Shown one piece after another: positions 35,577-46,713 of a stretch of DNA of 64,000 bases (position 1 is its first letter; each line of letters begins with the position of its first letter). A program made the translations under genes and the position numbers. Location of the stretch: positions 248,001 through 312,000 of the forward strand of contig NZ_CP073084.1 in NCBI RefSeq assembly GCF_018137985.1, read 5' to 3'. The notes beneath the pieces are model-generated. The model did not search any database, was not told the origin of the DNA, and worked only from the letters and a program-made list of their open reading frames with translations. This DNA comes from Streptococcus oriscaviae. Lineage in GTDB: Bacteria; Bacillota; Bacilli; Lactobacillales; Streptococcaceae.

Positions 35577-36428
35577 ATGAAGTTAGCAGTTATCACGGAT
35601 TCATCAGCTGTTCTCAGCTCAGCAGCCTTAGAAAGAGATAATTTGTTTGTTCTTCCTATTCCCGTGACGATTGAAGGACAGACCTACATTGAAGGAGAAA
35701 ACTTAACTGCCGAGGAATTTTACCAAAAAATGGCTAATTCAAGCGAGTTACCAAAGACCAGTCAACCTAGTCTTTTGGAATTAGAAGAAATCCTTGCCAG
35801 TTTAGTAGAACAAGGATATAGCCATGCGATTGGACTCTTTCTATCCTCGGGTATTTCAGGTTTCTACCAAAATATTCAGTACTTAGCAGACGAGTTTGAG
35901 GGGCTGAGTATTGCTTTTCCAGATACAAAAATTACTTCCGCTCCTTTGGGAATGATGGTTGAAAATGTCCTTGCTTGGGCAGAAAACGGTCGTGGCTACG
36001 AAGAGATTTTAACCAAGCTGAATCAAGAGATTGGCAAAACTACCGCATTTATCATGGTTGATGATTTGAATCACTTAGTAAAAGGCGGACGTCTATCTAA
36101 TGGCGCGGCCTTGCTCGGAAATCTCCTCAGCATCAAACCTATCCTTTATTTCACTGGAGAAGGAAAGATTGAAGTTTATGAGAAAGTCCGGACCGAGAAG
36201 AAGGCGGTGAAACGGCTTCTCGAAATCCTTCAGGAGCAAACCAAGGATGGTCAGTATCAGATTGCCATCATCCATGCAAACGCACCTGAGAAAGCCGAGA
36301 ATTTCAAGCGGAGCCTTGAGGAAACAGGCATTGCAACTGATCTTCCCGTCGTAAGTTTTGGCTCGGTTATCGGCACCCATTTGGGTGAAGGAGCTGTCGC
36401 CTTTGGGATTTCTCCCATCATTGATTAG
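35577..36428 (+). CDS. DegV family fatty-acid-binding protein
   Basis: 283 residues. DegV/FakB proteins bind a fatty acid and present it to the kinase FakA. The start [13 protein letters not shown] and the block LPKTSQPS near residue 59 are typical of the ligand site. FakB identity is inferred from the family; which fatty acid it prefers cannot be told. It lies between DUF1149 and dapB with gaps of 1 and 9 nt, so it is probably in one operon with them. Confidence 0.88.
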   Translation: MKLAVITDSSAVLSSAALERDNLFVLPIPVTIEGQTYIEGENLTAEEFYQKMANSSELPKTSQPSLLELEEILASLVEQGYSHAIGLFLSSGISGFYQNIQYLADEFEGLSIAFPDTKITSAPLGMMVENVLAWAENGRGYEEILTKLNQEIGKTTAFIMVDDLNHLVKGGRLSNGAALLGNLLSIKPILYFTGEGKIEVYEKVRTEKKAVKRLLEILQEQTKDGQYQIAIIHANAPEKAENFKRSLEETGIATDLPVVSFGSVIGTHLGEGAVAFGISPIID

Positions 36429-36437
36429 GAGGTAAAC

Positions 36438-37205
36438 ATGTCCATTCGAGTTATTATTGCTGGCTTTAAAGGGAAAATGGGCTCAACAGCTGTTGCTATG
36501 GTCAAGGAAGATGCAGAGTTGACCTTAACTGCCCTAGTAGACCCTTTTGCAACCGAAACAGAAATGGACGGTGTGCCAGTTTTTAAGACAAAAGAAGAAG
36601 TAGCGCAGCTTGATGCAGATGTCTGGGTGGATTTTACCACACCTAAGTTTGCCTATGAAAACACGCGCTTCGCACTGGAAAATGGGTTTGCACCTGTGGT
36701 TGGAACAACAGGTTTTACTCCAGAGGAAATTGAAGAACTAACCGCACTTTCAGCCGAAAAAGGCCTGGGTGGCTTGATTGCTCCTAACTTTGCTATTGGC
36801 GCTATCTTGCTCATGCAATTTGCAGCACAGGCAGCCAAGTATTTCCCAAATCTTGAAATTATCGAATTGCACCATGACAAGAAAAAAGATGCGCCGAGCG
36901 GAACAGCTGTAAAAACAGCAGAATTGATTTCTCAAGTGCGCCAAACACAGGTTCAAGGTGCAGCAGATGAAGAAGAATTGATGGCTGGAGCACGCGGTGC
37001 AGAATTTGATGGTTTCCGTATTCATTCAGTACGTTTACCTGGTCTTGTCGCTCATCAAGAAGTCATCTTTGGTGCCCAAGGTGAAGGCTTGACCATTCGT
37101 CATGATTCCTACGATCGTGTTTCTTTTATGAGTGGCGTGAATCTCGGAATTAAAGAAGTAGTTAAACGAGAAAAGCTCGTTTATGGGTTGGAACATTTAC
37201 TATGA
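36438..37205 (+). CDS. dapB: 4-hydroxy-tetrahydrodipicolinate reductase
   Basis: 255 residues. It reduces HTPA with NAD(P)H in lysine/diaminopimelate synthesis; in streptococci the product feeds the lysine of peptidoglycan. The N-terminal Rossmann motif [10 protein letters not shown] lies near residue 8. The catalytic [15 protein letters not shown] block lies near residues 143-157. AGGAGG precedes the ATG by 7 nt. It overlaps cca by 4 nt. Confidence 0.97.
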   Translation: MSIRVIIAGFKGKMGSTAVAMVKEDAELTLTALVDPFATETEMDGVPVFKTKEEVAQLDADVWVDFTTPKFAYENTRFALENGFAPVVGTTGFTPEEIEELTALSAEKGLGGLIAPNFAIGAILLMQFAAQAAKYFPNLEIIELHHDKKKDAPSGTAVKTAELISQVRQTQVQGAADEEELMAGARGAEFDGFRIHSVRLPGLVAHQEVIFGAQGEGLTIRHDSYDRVSFMSGVNLGIKEVVKREKLVYGLEHLL

Positions 37206-38413
37206 AATTAACTGTTTTGCCTTCTGAATTTCAGGAGGCTTTACCGATTTTATCGAAAATTAAAGCCGCTGGTTTTGAAGCTTATTTTGTCGGCGGGTCT
37301 GTCCGAGATGCTATTCTTGGCAGGTCTATACATGATGTAGACATTGCCACATCCAGCTATCCTCAAGAAACAAAAACCATTTTTCCTCGGACTATTGATG
37401 TCGGTATCGAACATGGAACGGTATTGGTTTTGGAAGGTGGGCGAGAGTACGAAATTACCACTTTTCGGACAGAAGATGTCTATGTTGATTTTCGCAGGCC
37501 TAGTCAGGTTGCTTTTGTGCGCTCTCTAGAAGAAGATTTGAGGCGACGCGATTTCACAGTCAACGCCTTTGCCCTTGATGAAGAGGCCCGCATTGTTGAC
37601 CTTTTTGATGGACTGACAGACTTGGAAAACCGCACTTTGCGTGCGGTCGGAGTGCCTTCTGAGCGTTTTAATGAGGACGCCCTCCGTATCATGCGCGGTT
37701 TTCGTTTTGCAGCCAGTTTGGATTTCACCATTGAACCCGAAACATTTCAGGCAATGGTAGAAACCGCTCCGCTTTTAGAGAAAATATCAGTAGAGCGAAT
37801 TTTCATTGAATTTGACAAACTGTTAACAACGAAGCATTGGAGAAAAGGCTTACGCGCTATGATTGATTCAAAAGCCTACAACTTTCTGCCAGACCTAGCA
37901 GGAAAGGGAGAGCAGTTAGCAAGCATGCTGACCAGCCTAGGAGAGAATTTCCGCTTTTCAAGTTCTGAACAAGCTTGGGCCATGCTCTTTGTCTGCTTGG
38001 GTATCGATAACATCAAGTCCTTCTTGAAGAAATGGAAGACCAGCAACGATTTTCAACGCACAGTTGTCAAGTTGGTCGATATTTATCATCACCGCCAAAC
38101 AGGCCCCATCACCAAGCAAATCTGCTTCCAATACGGAAAAGACTTGCTCTACTTGGTAGAAGAACTCCGTCAGGCTCAAGGTTTGGCGACAGATTTTGAG
38201 CAAATTGATCGGATTGACCAAGCTTTGACGATTCATGATAAGCATGAAATTGTGGTGAACGGCGGCCACATCATGAAAGAGTTTGCTCTCAAACCGGGAC
38301 CAGTTTTGGGCAGTCTTCTCAAACAGGTTGAATACCAGATTGTTGAAGGCCATCTAGCCAATGAATCAGAAGCAATCTTGACATTTGTGAAAGGGAAGTT
38401 AGAAAATGAGTGA
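37202..38413 (+). CDS. cca: CCA tRNA nucleotidyltransferase
   Basis: 403 residues. It adds CCA to tRNA 3' ends without a template. The class II nucleotidyltransferase motif [21 protein letters not shown] lies near residues 31-51 with the metal-binding [16 protein letters not shown] near 112 and [11 protein letters not shown] near 162 follow. All three tRNAs in this window lack an encoded CCA, so the enzyme is needed. It overlaps dapB and the ABC-F gene (8 nt), so the set is one transcription unit. Confidence 0.97.
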   Translation: MKLTVLPSEFQEALPILSKIKAAGFEAYFVGGSVRDAILGRSIHDVDIATSSYPQETKTIFPRTIDVGIEHGTVLVLEGGREYEITTFRTEDVYVDFRRPSQVAFVRSLEEDLRRRDFTVNAFALDEEARIVDLFDGLTDLENRTLRAVGVPSERFNEDALRIMRGFRFAASLDFTIEPETFQAMVETAPLLEKISVERIFIEFDKLLTTKHWRKGLRAMIDSKAYNFLPDLAGKGEQLASMLTSLGENFRFSSSEQAWAMLFVCLGIDNIKSFLKKWKTSNDFQRTVVKLVDIYHHRQTGPITKQICFQYGKDLLYLVEELRQAQGLATDFEQIDRIDQALTIHDKHEIVVNGGHIMKEFALKPGPVLGSLLKQVEYQIVEGHLANESEAILTFVKGKLENE

Positions 38414-40274
38414 TTTTATCGTTGAACACCTTACCAAGTCAGTCGGTGATAAGACAGTCTTTTCGGATCTCTCTTTCATCATTCACAAAGGCGATCGCAT
38501 TGGAATTATCGGAGTCAACGGAACGGGGAAGACCACTCTATTGGACGTCTTGTCTGGTCGTGTCGGATTTGACGGAGATGTATCGCCCTTTCACAGTAAA
38601 AGCACCTATACGTTTGCTTATTTGACACAGGAACCAAATTTTGATGAGAGTAAAACCGTTTTAGATACAGTTTTGTCTTCTGATTTGCGAGAAATCCAGC
38701 TTATCCGTGAATATGAGTTGCTTTTAACCCATTATGGCGATACCAGCCAAACCCGTCTTGAAAAAGTGATGGCTGAAATGGATGCCCTCAACGCTTGGGA
38801 GATTGAAAGTCAAGTCAAGACGGTCTTATCCAAATTAGGTTTAACAGACCTTAACAAAACAGTAGCAGAGCTGTCTGGCGGTTTGCGTAGACGGGTGCAA
38901 TTGGCTCAGGTTCTTTTAGGGAATGCGGATCTCTTGCTGCTTGATGAACCGACCAACCATTTGGATATTGAAACCATTGAGTGGCTAACCGCCTTCTTGA
39001 AAAATACCAAGAAGTCCGTTCTTTTCATTACCCATGACCGTTATTTCTTAGACAATGTGGCGACACGGATCTTTGAACTGGACCGCGCTAACTTGACCGA
39101 GTACCAAGGCAACTACCAAGACTATGTGCGCTTGAAAGCCGAACAAGACGAACGCGATGCAGCCCTCCGTCACAAGAAAGAACAGCTCTATAAGCAGGAA
39201 CTGGCTTGGATGCGTCGTCAGCCACAGGCTCGTGCTACCAAGCAACAGGCTCGTATCAATCGTTTCCATGACTTGAAGGGCGATTTAGCCCACAAGGTAG
39301 ATGACAGCGAGTTAGACATCAACTTTGAGACCTCCCGGATTGGTAAAAAGGTCATCAACTTTGAACATGTTAGCTTTTCTTATCCAGACAAGCCGATTTT
39401 GACGGATTTTAATCTCCTCGTCCAAAACAAGGATCGAATCGGGATTGTTGGTGACAATGGAAAAGGCAAATCAACTCTGCTAAATTTGATAGCAGGCGAG
39501 ATGCAGGCCGACAGCGGAAAGCTGGAGATTGGTGAAACTATCCGCATCGGTTATTTCTCTCAGACCATCAAGGGGTTGGATGAGAGCAAGCGGGTCATCA
39601 ATTTCTTACAAGAAGTAGCAGAAGAGGCCAAGACCAGTTCAGGTATGGTTTCCATTGCCGAACTCTTGGAGCAATTCCTCTTCCCACGCAACACCCACGG
39701 TACCCTCATCGAGAAATTGTCAGGTGGAGAGAAAAAGCGCCTCTATCTGCTGAAAATTCTTTTGGAACGCCCCAATGTTCTTTTGCTGGACGAGCCGACC
39801 AATGACCTAGACATAGCGACTTTGACAGTGCTGGAGCATTTCTTACAGGGCTTTGCTGGACCAGTCATCACCGTCAGCCACGACCGCTATTTCTTAGACA
39901 AGGTTGCGACCAAAATTCTGGCTTTTGAGGATGATGGCATCCAAACTTTCTTCGGCAATTACACGGACTATCTGGATGAAAAAGCCTTCCTGGCTTCCAG
40001 CTCTGCTATTTCTCCAGAAAAACCAAAGGAGAAAACTGAGAAGATAAGAGAGAACAAGAAGCGGATGTCCTATTTTGAAAAGCAGGAGTGGGCGACCATT
40101 GAAGAGGATATTGCTGGTCTTGAGGAGCGAATTGAAGCCATTGAAGCGGAGATGCTGACCTGTGGCAGTGACTTTACCAGACTATCCGATCTGCAGAGAG
40201 AGTTGGATGAAAAAAATAACTTGCTCTTAGAAAAATACGAGCGCTACGAGTATTTGAGTGAATTGGAGGGCTAG
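38406..40274 (+). CDS. ABC-F family ATP-binding protein
   Basis: 622 residues without membrane segments: two ATPase domains (about 1-240 and 315-535) joined by a linker, plus a C-terminal coiled coil (about 545-620). Walker A motifs GVNGTGKTT and GDNGKGKST; signatures [13 protein letters not shown] and [13 protein letters not shown]; Walker [12 protein letters not shown] and [11 protein letters not shown]. The C-terminal coil resembles the Uup type, which binds branched DNA or acts at ribosomes. It is not clearly an antibiotic-resistance ABC-F. It is in the dapB-cca operon. Confidence 0.92.
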   Translation: MSDFIVEHLTKSVGDKTVFSDLSFIIHKGDRIGIIGVNGTGKTTLLDVLSGRVGFDGDVSPFHSKSTYTFAYLTQEPNFDESKTVLDTVLSSDLREIQLIREYELLLTHYGDTSQTRLEKVMAEMDALNAWEIESQVKTVLSKLGLTDLNKTVAELSGGLRRRVQLAQVLLGNADLLLLDEPTNHLDIETIEWLTAFLKNTKKSVLFITHDRYFLDNVATRIFELDRANLTEYQGNYQDYVRLKAEQDERDAALRHKKEQLYKQELAWMRRQPQARATKQQARINRFHDLKGDLAHKVDDSELDINFETSRIGKKVINFEHVSFSYPDKPILTDFNLLVQNKDRIGIVGDNGKGKSTLLNLIAGEMQADSGKLEIGETIRIGYFSQTIKGLDESKRVINFLQEVAEEAKTSSGMVSIAELLEQFLFPRNTHGTLIEKLSGGEKKRLYLLKILLERPNVLLLDEPTNDLDIATLTVLEHFLQGFAGPVITVSHDRYFLDKVATKILAFEDDGIQTFFGNYTDYLDEKAFLASSSAISPEKPKEKTEKIRENKKRMSYFEKQEWATIEEDIAGLEERIEAIEAEMLTCGSDFTRLSDLQRELDEKNNLLLEKYERYEYLSELEG

Positions 40275-40610
40275 ATGAAAGTTCTTGTCATGTCCTATAT
40301 GGGAATTTATCTGTTGGTGACCTTGGGAGCGGCCTTATTTAGTTATATTAAGACCAAAAAGATGAATGCTCTTCGTTTGATTCTGACGGTTTTATCCATG
40401 ATTTTGCTTGCGGTTACGCTGTATTTTTATAGTCAGTCTTACCATGCCTTGCAGATGGTAGGTTTTGCCCTTGGATTTACTTTTATTTCCACCTTGTTCC
40501 TCTATAATGGTAGCAAGGAAGGGAGCAATTTTACCATAGTGATGCTGTTTTCCTTCGGGCGTTTTGTCTTACATATTCAATTTTTAATTTTGCTCTATCT
40601 GTTTAGATAG
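40275..40610 (+). CDS. Small integral membrane protein of unknown function
   Basis: 111 residues, starting at the base after the ABC-F stop codon, so translation is coupled. It has three or four hydrophobic helices (about 5-23, 33-51, 56-77, 89-110) with short loops (KTKKMN, NGSKEGSN). No catalytic motif is visible and no family is recognised with confidence. Confidence 0.7.
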   Translation: MKVLVMSYMGIYLLVTLGAALFSYIKTKKMNALRLILTVLSMILLAVTLYFYSQSYHALQMVGFALGFTFISTLFLYNGSKEGSNFTIVMLFSFGRFVLHIQFLILLYLFR

Positions 40611-40649
40611 GGCATTCTTTTTTTCTTCCTATAAATCTATGAAAAGGCT

Positions 40650-40678
40650 TTACGCAAACCTTTGCATTGTGGTATAAT
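40650..40678 (+). promoter_or_regulatory. glk promoter
   Basis: -35 TTACGC (40650-40655), 17-nt spacer, -10 TATAAT (40673-40678). Confidence 0.55.
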
Positions 40679-40706
40679 GGAAAAAATGGATTTGAGGAGA
40701 AGAACT

Positions 40707-41666
40707 ATGTCAAAAAAAATTATCGGTATTGACCTCGGTGGTACATCTGTCAAGTTGGCGATTTTGACCACAGCAGGTGAGATTCAGGAAAAATGGTCTA
40801 TCAAGACCAATATTTTGGATGAGGGCAGCCATATTGTGCCTGATATTATTGAAAGTATCAAACATCGTTTTGAAACACACGGTCTGACCAAGGACGATTT
40901 CTTAGGAATCGGTATGGGCTCTCCTGGTGTGGTTGATAGCACAGCGGGTACGGTTATCGGAGCTTACAACCTTAACTGGAAGACCTTGCAGCTGGTCAAA
41001 GAACAGTTTGAGGCCGAGCTTGGTTTGCCTTTCTTTATCGACAACGATGCCAACGTAGCAGCTCTCGGTGAGCAGTGGGTTGGAGCTGGCGAGAATAATC
41101 CTGACGTTGTTTTCATGACTCTGGGAACAGGTGTTGGTGGCGGAGTAATCGCTTCTGGTAACTTGATTCGCGGTGTCAAGGGAGCAGGCGGTGAACTAGG
41201 ACATATCACTGTTGATTTTGACGCTCCATTTGCCTGCACCTGCGGGAAGATGGGCTGTCTGGAAACCGTTGCTTCCGCAACAGGTATCGTCAACTTGACC
41301 CGCCGTTATGCGGAAGAATATGCTGGGGATGCCAAACTCAAACAAATGATTGATGATGGTCAAGATGTGACTGCTAAAGATGTCTTTGACTTGGCAAAAG
41401 AAGGGGACGATCTAGCTTTGATTGTCTACCGTCATTTCTCTGACTATCTTGGTGTAGCCTGTGCCAACATTGCGGCTGTATTGAACCCAGCCTATATCGT
41501 ACTTGGTGGCGGAGTATCAGCCGCTGGTGATTTCTTATTGGAAGGCGTACGCAAGGTCTTTGCTGAAAATAGCTTCCCACAAATCAAAGAAAGCACCCAG
41601 TTGGTACTAGCAACCTTGGGAAATGATGCCGGTGTCTTAGGAGCAGCATCATTGGTTTTGAAATAA
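40707..41666 (+). CDS. glk: Glucokinase (ROK family)
   Basis: 319 residues from 40707, where GAGGAGA lies 8 nt upstream; an earlier in-frame ATG at 40662 overlaps the promoter. It phosphorylates glucose with ATP. IGIDLGGTSVKLAIL is the phosphate-binding motif, IDNDANVAALGEQW holds the catalytic Asp, and the ROK zinc site is CTCGKMGC near residues 176-183. The GHITVDF motif contributes the His ligand. Role: glycolytic entry of non-PTS glucose and sugar sensing. Confidence 0.95.
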   Translation: MSKKIIGIDLGGTSVKLAILTTAGEIQEKWSIKTNILDEGSHIVPDIIESIKHRFETHGLTKDDFLGIGMGSPGVVDSTAGTVIGAYNLNWKTLQLVKEQFEAELGLPFFIDNDANVAALGEQWVGAGENNPDVVFMTLGTGVGGGVIASGNLIRGVKGAGGELGHITVDFDAPFACTCGKMGCLETVASATGIVNLTRRYAEEYAGDAKLKQMIDDGQDVTAKDVFDLAKEGDDLALIVYRHFSDYLGVACANIAAVLNPAYIVLGGGVSAAGDFLLEGVRKVFAENSFPQIKESTQLVLATLGNDAGVLGAASLVLK

Positions 41667-41672
41667 ATCATG

Positions 41673-41698
41673 AAAGCAGAGGCGACTCTGCTTTTCTT
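41673..41698 (+). terminator. Intrinsic terminator after glk
   Basis: AAAGCAGAG-GCGA-CTCTGCTTTT stem and loop with a T-rich end. Confidence 0.85.
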
Positions 41699-41762
41699 AG
41701 TCTTGGCCGCATTGCCATAACTTTTTTAAGACAAACCTTCTTCTTTATGCTATACTAAAACC

Positions 41763-42602
41763 ATGACAAAAGCAGATATTATTTTCAAAGAAAACATTCG
41801 CAAGATTATGGAAGAGGGCGTTTTTTCGGAGAATGCTCGCCCGCGTTATAAAGATGGAAATATCGCTAATTCCAAGTACATTACGGGCGCCTTTGCTGAG
41901 TATGACTTGTCCAAGGGCGAGTTTCCCATCACCACATTGCGTCCAATTCCGATAAAAAATGCCATCAAAGAGGTTTTCTGGATTTACCAAGACCAGACCA
42001 ATGACCTGTCAGTTCTCAATGATAAGTACAAGGTGACCTATTGGAATGACTGGGAAGTGGAAGAAACAGGAACCATCGGAGAACGCTACGGGGCAATCGT
42101 TAAAAAACACGATATTATTTCCAAGATTTTGAAGCAACTGGAAGAAAATCCATGGAATCGCCGCAATGTGATTTCTCTCTGGGACTACCAAGCCTTTGAA
42201 GAATCGGCAGGTCTCTTACCATGTGCCTTTCAGACCATGTTCGATGTTCGACGGGTGGATGGGGAGATTTATCTGGATGCGACCTTGACCCAACGTTCAA
42301 ATGATATGCTAGTAGCTCATCATATCAATGCCATGCAATATGTAGCCCTTCAAATGATGATTGCCAAGCATTTTGGTTGGAAGGTTGGAAAGTTTTTCTA
42401 CTTCATCAACAATCTCCATATCTACGATAACCAGTTTGAGCAGGCCGAAGAATTGCTCCGTAGAACTCCGTCAGAAGTAGCACCTCAGTTGCTTCTAAAC
42501 GTTCCAGACGGTACCAATTTCTTTGATATCAGGCCGGAAGATTTTGAATTAGTAGATTATGAACCGGTTAAACCGCAGTTGAAATTTGATCTAGCAATCT
42601 AA
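41763..42602 (+). CDS. thyA: Thymidylate synthase
   Basis: 279 residues. It methylates dUMP to dTMP with methylene-tetrahydrofolate, producing dihydrofolate. The nucleophile is C154 in [10 protein letters not shown], followed by the [16 protein letters not shown] substrate-binding block. A TGCTATACT extended -10 (hexamer 41751-41756) lies only 6 nt before the ATG, so the mRNA is nearly leaderless, with no Shine-Dalgarno visible. The product dihydrofolate is recycled by folA, which follows at 42719. Confidence 0.95.
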   Translation: MTKADIIFKENIRKIMEEGVFSENARPRYKDGNIANSKYITGAFAEYDLSKGEFPITTLRPIPIKNAIKEVFWIYQDQTNDLSVLNDKYKVTYWNDWEVEETGTIGERYGAIVKKHDIISKILKQLEENPWNRRNVISLWDYQAFEESAGLLPCAFQTMFDVRRVDGEIYLDATLTQRSNDMLVAHHINAMQYVALQMMIAKHFGWKVGKFFYFINNLHIYDNQFEQAEELLRRTPSEVAPQLLLNVPDGTNFFDIRPEDFELVDYEPVKPQLKFDLAI

Positions 42603-42646
42603 GCCTTGATAGTCAATGCCCTTGACTGTGGAGTGATTAAAATCGT

Positions 42647-42677
42647 ACTTGCCTATACTTGGCAAGTGCATTTTTTA
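42647..42677 (+). terminator. Intrinsic terminator after thyA
   Basis: ACTTGCC-TATACTT-GGCAAGT stem, then GCATTTTTT. A smaller GTCAA/TTGAC hairpin precedes it. Confidence 0.75.
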
Positions 42678-42718
42678 TGGATTTTTGATAGAATGAGTAG
42701 ACGAGAAAGTGAGAGAAA

Positions 42719-43231
42719 ATGACTAAAAAAATAACAGCTATCTGGGCTCAAGATAAGAATGGATTGATTGGAAAAGGCGGAGGGCTGCCTTGGTCGCTTC
42801 CGGCTGATTTGGAACACTTTAAGCAGACAACAAGCGGTCATGCCATGGTGATGGGACGTGTTACTTTTGATGGTATGGGAAAGCGCGTGCTTCCCAACCG
42901 GCTTTCTCTTATCTTGACCAAGGATAAACATTACCAAGTCGATCATGACCGTGTCCTTGTCTTTCACAGTCTGGAGGAGGTCTTGGACTGGTATCATTCA
43001 CAGGATAAAAATCTCTATGTGATTGGTGGAAGTCAGATATTCTCCGCTTTTCAACCCGTTTTAAATCAAATCATCAAGACAGACATCCATGGGGAATTCG
43101 AAGGAGATGTGTATTTCCCAACTGATTTTGACTGGAGTGATTTTGAAGAGGTCAGCAGCAAGCTGAGAGAAAAAGACCAGCAAAATCCAGTTGACTTTAC
43201 AGTTAGAATATTTGAAAAAAGAGAGAAATAG
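42719..43231 (+). CDS. folA: Dihydrofolate reductase
   Basis: 170 residues. It reduces dihydrofolate with NADPH and is the target of trimethoprim. The N-terminal motif IWAQDKNGLIGKGGGLPWSL holds the active-site loop, VMGRVTFDGMG follows near residue 42, and NLYVIGGSQIF lies near residue 99. Resistance substitutions cannot be judged without an aligned reference. It starts a folA, small ORF, clpX group. Confidence 0.95.
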   Translation: MTKKITAIWAQDKNGLIGKGGGLPWSLPADLEHFKQTTSGHAMVMGRVTFDGMGKRVLPNRLSLILTKDKHYQVDHDRVLVFHSLEEVLDWYHSQDKNLYVIGGSQIFSAFQPVLNQIIKTDIHGEFEGDVYFPTDFDWSDFEEVSSKLREKDQQNPVDFTVRIFEKREK

Positions 43232-43234
43232 TTC

Positions 43235-43405
43235 ATGCAAAAGAGTTTATTTGGCCTGTTTACCGCTGTTTTATGCGGCGTCTGTGTTCTTTGCTCCATT
43301 CAGGCCCTACAAAAAAAACGCTATGGCTTGGCAGCGATTTTCATACTCAACGCTTTTACCAATCTAGTCAATAGCATCCATGCCTTTTATGGCTTTTTAT
43401 TCTAA
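43235..43405 (+). CDS. 56-aa membrane protein between folA and clpX
   Basis: It starts 3 nt after the folA stop codon and encodes MQKSLFGLFTAVLCGVCVLC and on to 56 residues, ending FYGFLF. Two hydrophobic helices (about 4-22 and 32-54) are joined by a QKKRYG turn. A short gene in this position occurs in other streptococci, to my knowledge. Function unknown. The stop is 26 nt before clpX. Confidence 0.7.
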   Translation: MQKSLFGLFTAVLCGVCVLCSIQALQKKRYGLAAIFILNAFTNLVNSIHAFYGFLF

Positions 43406-43431
43406 CATATCAATTATACATGAGGTAAAAA

Positions 43432-44658
43432 ATGGCTGTACACAACCATCCTGAGCTAATTTACTGCTCTTTTTGCGGCAAAAATCAAGAAGAAGTAAAG
43501 AAAATTATCGCAGGAAATAACGTTTTTATTTGTAACGAATGTGTCGAATTGGCACAGGAAATTATTCGAGAAGAGTTAGCAGAAGAAGTCCTGACAGACC
43601 TGGCTGATACTCCGAAACCACAAGAGCTGCTCAATATTTTAAACAACTATGTTATTGGACAGGACCGTGCGAAGCGGGCCTTGGCGGTAGCTGTTTACAA
43701 TCACTATAAACGGATTAACTTCCAAGATAACCGTGATGAGAATGATGTAGATTTACAGAAATCTAATATCCTAATGATTGGTCCAACTGGTTCTGGCAAG
43801 ACATTTTTGGCACAAACCCTTGCAAAGAGCCTCAATGTTCCCTTTGCCATTGCGGATGCGACAGCGTTGACAGAAGCAGGTTATGTAGGGGAGGATGTTG
43901 AAAATATCCTACTCAAACTCCTTCAGGCAGCAGACTTTAATGTTGACCGTGCAGAAAGAGGGATTATCTATGTGGATGAAATTGATAAAATTGCCAAAAA
44001 AGGTGAAAATGTGTCCATTACCCGTGACGTATCGGGTGAAGGAGTCCAACAGGCTCTCCTGAAAATTATTGAAGGAACTGTTGCCAGCGTTCCACCACAA
44101 GGCGGTCGTAAGCATCCAAACCAAGAAATGATACATGTTGATACCAAAAATATTCTCTTCATTGTAGGCGGTGCTTTTGATGGCATAGAGGAGATTGTCA
44201 AGCAGCGTCTTGGAGAGAAAATTATCGGCTTTGGCCAAAACAATCGAGCTATCGAAGAAAAAGATTCCTACATGCAGCATATTATTGCAGATGATATTCA
44301 GAAGTTTGGTATCATTCCAGAATTGATAGGCCGCTTACCTGTTTTTGCTGCCTTGGATCAGTTGACCACCGATGATTTGATTCGTATTCTGACTGAACCT
44401 AAAAACGCTCTTGTAAAGCAATACCAGACTCTCCTTTCATACGATGATGTAGAGTTGGAGTTTGACCAAGATGCATTGGAAGAAATCGCCCAAAAGGCTA
44501 TTGAACGTAAAACCGGTGCTCGTGGACTACGCTCCATTATCGAGGAAACCATGTTGGATGTCATGTTTGAAGTGCCTAGTCAAAGTAATGTGAAACGTGT
44601 TCGTATCACCAAGGATGCGGTTAAGGGGATAGAAAAACCTCTACTCGAAACGGCCTAA
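43432..44658 (+). CDS. clpX: ClpX, ATPase subunit of the ClpXP protease
   Basis: 408 residues. It unfolds and feeds substrates to ClpP. The N-terminal zinc-binding domain has C12, C15, C34 and C37. The AAA+ domain has Walker A GPTGSGKT from residue 117, Walker [11 protein letters not shown], and pore-loop motif GYVGEDVE. The ClpP-binding IGF-type loop is seen as IIGFGQ. AGGTAAAA precedes the ATG. No CtsR operator was seen. engB follows after a weak hairpin. Confidence 0.98.
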   Translation: MAVHNHPELIYCSFCGKNQEEVKKIIAGNNVFICNECVELAQEIIREELAEEVLTDLADTPKPQELLNILNNYVIGQDRAKRALAVAVYNHYKRINFQDNRDENDVDLQKSNILMIGPTGSGKTFLAQTLAKSLNVPFAIADATALTEAGYVGEDVENILLKLLQAADFNVDRAERGIIYVDEIDKIAKKGENVSITRDVSGEGVQQALLKIIEGTVASVPPQGGRKHPNQEMIHVDTKNILFIVGGAFDGIEEIVKQRLGEKIIGFGQNNRAIEEKDSYMQHIIADDIQKFGIIPELIGRLPVFAALDQLTTDDLIRILTEPKNALVKQYQTLLSYDDVELEFDQDALEEIAQKAIERKTGARGLRSIIEETMLDVMFEVPSQSNVKRVRITKDAVKGIEKPLLETA

Positions 44659-44664
44659 ACAAGA

Positions 44665-44694
44665 AGTCAGCCACCTCACCGGCTGACTCCTTTT
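44665..44694 (+). terminator. Weak terminator-like hairpin between clpX and engB
   Basis: AGTCAGCC and GGCTGACT form an 8-bp stem followed by CCTTTT; probably partial read-through to engB. Confidence 0.5.
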
Positions 44695-44738
44695 ACGAAA
44701 AACTGCGTCGATTAGCATCGGCCAAGAAAGGATTCAGG

Positions 44739-45329
44739 ATGAAGATCAATACGCATAATGCACAAATCCTCCTCAGTGCCGTTTCCAAGGCGCAATACCC
44801 TCAGGATGACCTCCCTGAAATAGCCCTCGCAGGTCGCTCAAATGTTGGTAAATCTTCTTTTATCAATACGCTTTTGGGAAGGAAAAATCTAGCTCGTACC
44901 TCTAGCAAGCCGGGCAAAACGCAGCAACTCAATTTTTATAACATTGATGACAAACTGCGTTTCGTTGATGTGCCTGGTTACGGCTATGCCAAGGTGTCAA
45001 AAGCAGAACGTGCAAAATGGGGTAAGATGATTGAAGAGTATTTAACCAACCGTGACAACCTGCGAGCAGTTGTCAGTTTGGTCGATATGCGCCATGAACC
45101 AACAGCGGATGATGTGCAGATGTATGACTTTCTCAAGTACTACGAGATCCCAGTGATTATCGTGGCAACAAAAGCAGATAAAATCCCTCGCGGCAAATGG
45201 AACAAACACGAATCGATTATTAAAAAGAAGTTGGATTTTGATAGGTCAGATCGTTTCGTTGTCTTTTCATCTGAAACGCGTCAGGGCTATGATTTGGCTT
45301 GGGATTACATTTTAGATAGTGTACAATAG
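44739..45329 (+). CDS. engB: Ribosome biogenesis GTP-binding protein EngB (YsxC)
   Basis: 196 residues. This essential GTPase acts in 50S assembly. G1 is GRSNVGKSS near residue 32, G3 is [10 protein letters not shown] near 80, and G4 is ATKADK near 145. AAAGGA lies 8 nt before the ATG. The clpX-engB order is standard in low-GC Gram-positive bacteria. Confidence 0.97.
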   Translation: MKINTHNAQILLSAVSKAQYPQDDLPEIALAGRSNVGKSSFINTLLGRKNLARTSSKPGKTQQLNFYNIDDKLRFVDVPGYGYAKVSKAERAKWGKMIEEYLTNRDNLRAVVSLVDMRHEPTADDVQMYDFLKYYEIPVIIVATKADKIPRGKWNKHESIIKKKLDFDRSDRFVVFSSETRQGYDLAWDYILDSVQ

Positions 45330-45377
45330 GTGGCGATTGCCACCTATTCACTTTTTTTTAAAAAACCAAAGAAAATT

Positions 45378-45406
45378 CTTGCAATCCTGTTAGAGTTGTG
45401 GTATGA
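45378..45406 (+). promoter_or_regulatory. rplJ promoter
   Basis: -35 TTGCAA (45378-45383), 17-nt spacer, -10 TATGAT (45401-45406). Confidence 0.7.
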
Positions 45407-45411
45407 TGATT

Positions 45412-45560
45412 AAGGTTTGAAAAAACTGACCTAAGACAGTAGGGGAGCTGGACTCATAAACATCCTACCGAGGCACAAAACGTAAATGAATATTTTTCTA
45501 ACGTATTGTACTTTCGTGTCTAGGTTTAGGTGCGATTTTTTTGTGCCTAGCCCAAAATAA
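45412..45560 (+). ncRNA. Ribosomal protein L10 leader
   Basis: The leader of rplJL has the expected arrangement: AAGACAGTAGGGGAGC, CCTACCGAGGCACAAAAC with its right-hand partner, and a terminal GTGCCTAG element after a T run at 45534-45542. The L10-L12 complex binds such leaders and lowers expression. Assigned from position and pattern. Confidence 0.75.
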
Positions 45561-45580
45561 AAACGGAGGTAAACACACAA

Positions 45581-46078
45581 ATGAGTGAAGCTATTATTGC
45601 TAAAAAAGCGGAATTAGTGGATGCTGTTGCTGAGCAAATGAAAGCTGCTACATCAATCGTAGTAGTTGATGCGCGTGGTTTGACAGTTGAACAAGATACT
45701 GTTCTTCGTCGCAACTTGCGTGGTGAAAGCGTTGAGTACAAAGTTATCAAAAACTCAATCTTGCGCCGTGCTGCTGAAAAAGCTGGTCTTGAAGGACTTG
45801 TTGAATTGTTCGTAGGCCCATCTGCTGTTGCATTCTCAAATGAAGATGCAGTAGCACCAGCAAAAGTTATTTACGAATTCGCGAAAAAAGCAGAAGCTCT
45901 TGAAATCAAAGGTGGTGCTGTAGAAGGTAAAGTTTCAACAAAAGCTGAAATTGAAGCACTTGCTACATTGCCAAACCGCGAAGGTATGCTTTCTATGCTC
46001 CTTTCTGTACTTCAAGCGCCTGTTCGCAACGTTGCATACGCTGTCAAAGCTGTTGCAGAAAAAGAAGACGCTGCTTAA
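45581..46078 (+). CDS. rplJ: 50S ribosomal protein L10
   Basis: 165 residues. It forms the base of the ribosomal stalk and carries L7/L12 on its C-terminal helix. [18 protein letters not shown] and [12 protein letters not shown] are typical of the N-terminal rRNA-binding domain. ACGGAGGT lies before the ATG. Strong codon bias. Autoregulated through the upstream leader. Confidence 0.98.
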   Translation: MSEAIIAKKAELVDAVAEQMKAATSIVVVDARGLTVEQDTVLRRNLRGESVEYKVIKNSILRRAAEKAGLEGLVELFVGPSAVAFSNEDAVAPAKVIYEFAKKAEALEIKGGAVEGKVSTKAEIEALATLPNREGMLSMLLSVLQAPVRNVAYAVKAVAEKEDAA

Positions 46079-46148
46079 TGCGTCAACTGGTAGCCTAGGG
46101 CTACAAAAACTATATACTTTTATTTAAAAAATTTGGAGGAAAATCACA

Positions 46149-46514
46149 ATGGCATTGAACATTGAAAACATTATTGCTGAAATTAAAGAAGCTACTATCC
46201 TTGAGCTTAACGACCTTGTAAAAGCTATCGAAGAAGAATTTGGTGTAACTGCAGCTGCTCCTGTAGCTGTTGCTGCAGCTGGTGCTGCTGAAGAAGCAAC
46301 TAAAGATTCATTCGACGTTGAATTGACTTCTGCTGGCGACAAGAAAGTCGGCGTTATCAAAGTTGTACGCGAAATCACTGGTCTTGGTCTTAAAGAAGCA
46401 AAAGCACTTGTTGACGGTGCACCTGCACTTGTTAAAGAAGGTGTTAACGCTGCTGAAGCAGAAGACATCAAAGCTAAGCTTGAAGAGGCTGGCGCTAGCG
46501 TAACTTTGAAATAA
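46149..46514 (+). CDS. rplL: 50S ribosomal protein L7/L12
   Basis: 121 residues. This stalk protein recruits translation GTPases. The N-terminal dimerisation part (about 1-30), an Ala/Val-rich hinge ([14 protein letters not shown], about 34-50) and the C-terminal domain ([20 protein letters not shown]) are all complete. TTGGAGGA is 8 nt before the ATG. Confidence 0.98.
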   Translation: MALNIENIIAEIKEATILELNDLVKAIEEEFGVTAAAPVAVAAAGAAEEATKDSFDVELTSAGDKKVGVIKVVREITGLGLKEAKALVDGAPALVKEGVNAAEAEDIKAKLEEAGASVTLK

Positions 46515-46542
46515 TCAAGGTTTGCCTATCATTAAACAATAG

Positions 46543-46571
46543 AAAATCCCGCCATATTTGGTGGGATTTTC
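46543..46571 (+). terminator. Intrinsic terminator after rplL
   Basis: AAAATCCCGCC and GGTGGGATTTT form a long stem with flanking A and T runs. Confidence 0.85.
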
Positions 46572-46713
46572 GTATATATATTCAAAGCCATCACTAATTG
46601 TATAATCAATTCTGTTTTCAGGTAATCTGGCAGTAGAAAAAATACCTTAAAAATGATTTAATACTAGTGAGTATTTCAAAGACGCTATTAGAGCATGTAG
46701 GAGGAGAAAGAAG

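Noticed and set aside
38406..40274. Antibiotic-resistance ABC-F (Msr/Vga/OptrA type)
   Set aside because: Motifs and C-terminal coiled coil fit the housekeeping Uup type, and it sits in a core operon with dapB and cca.
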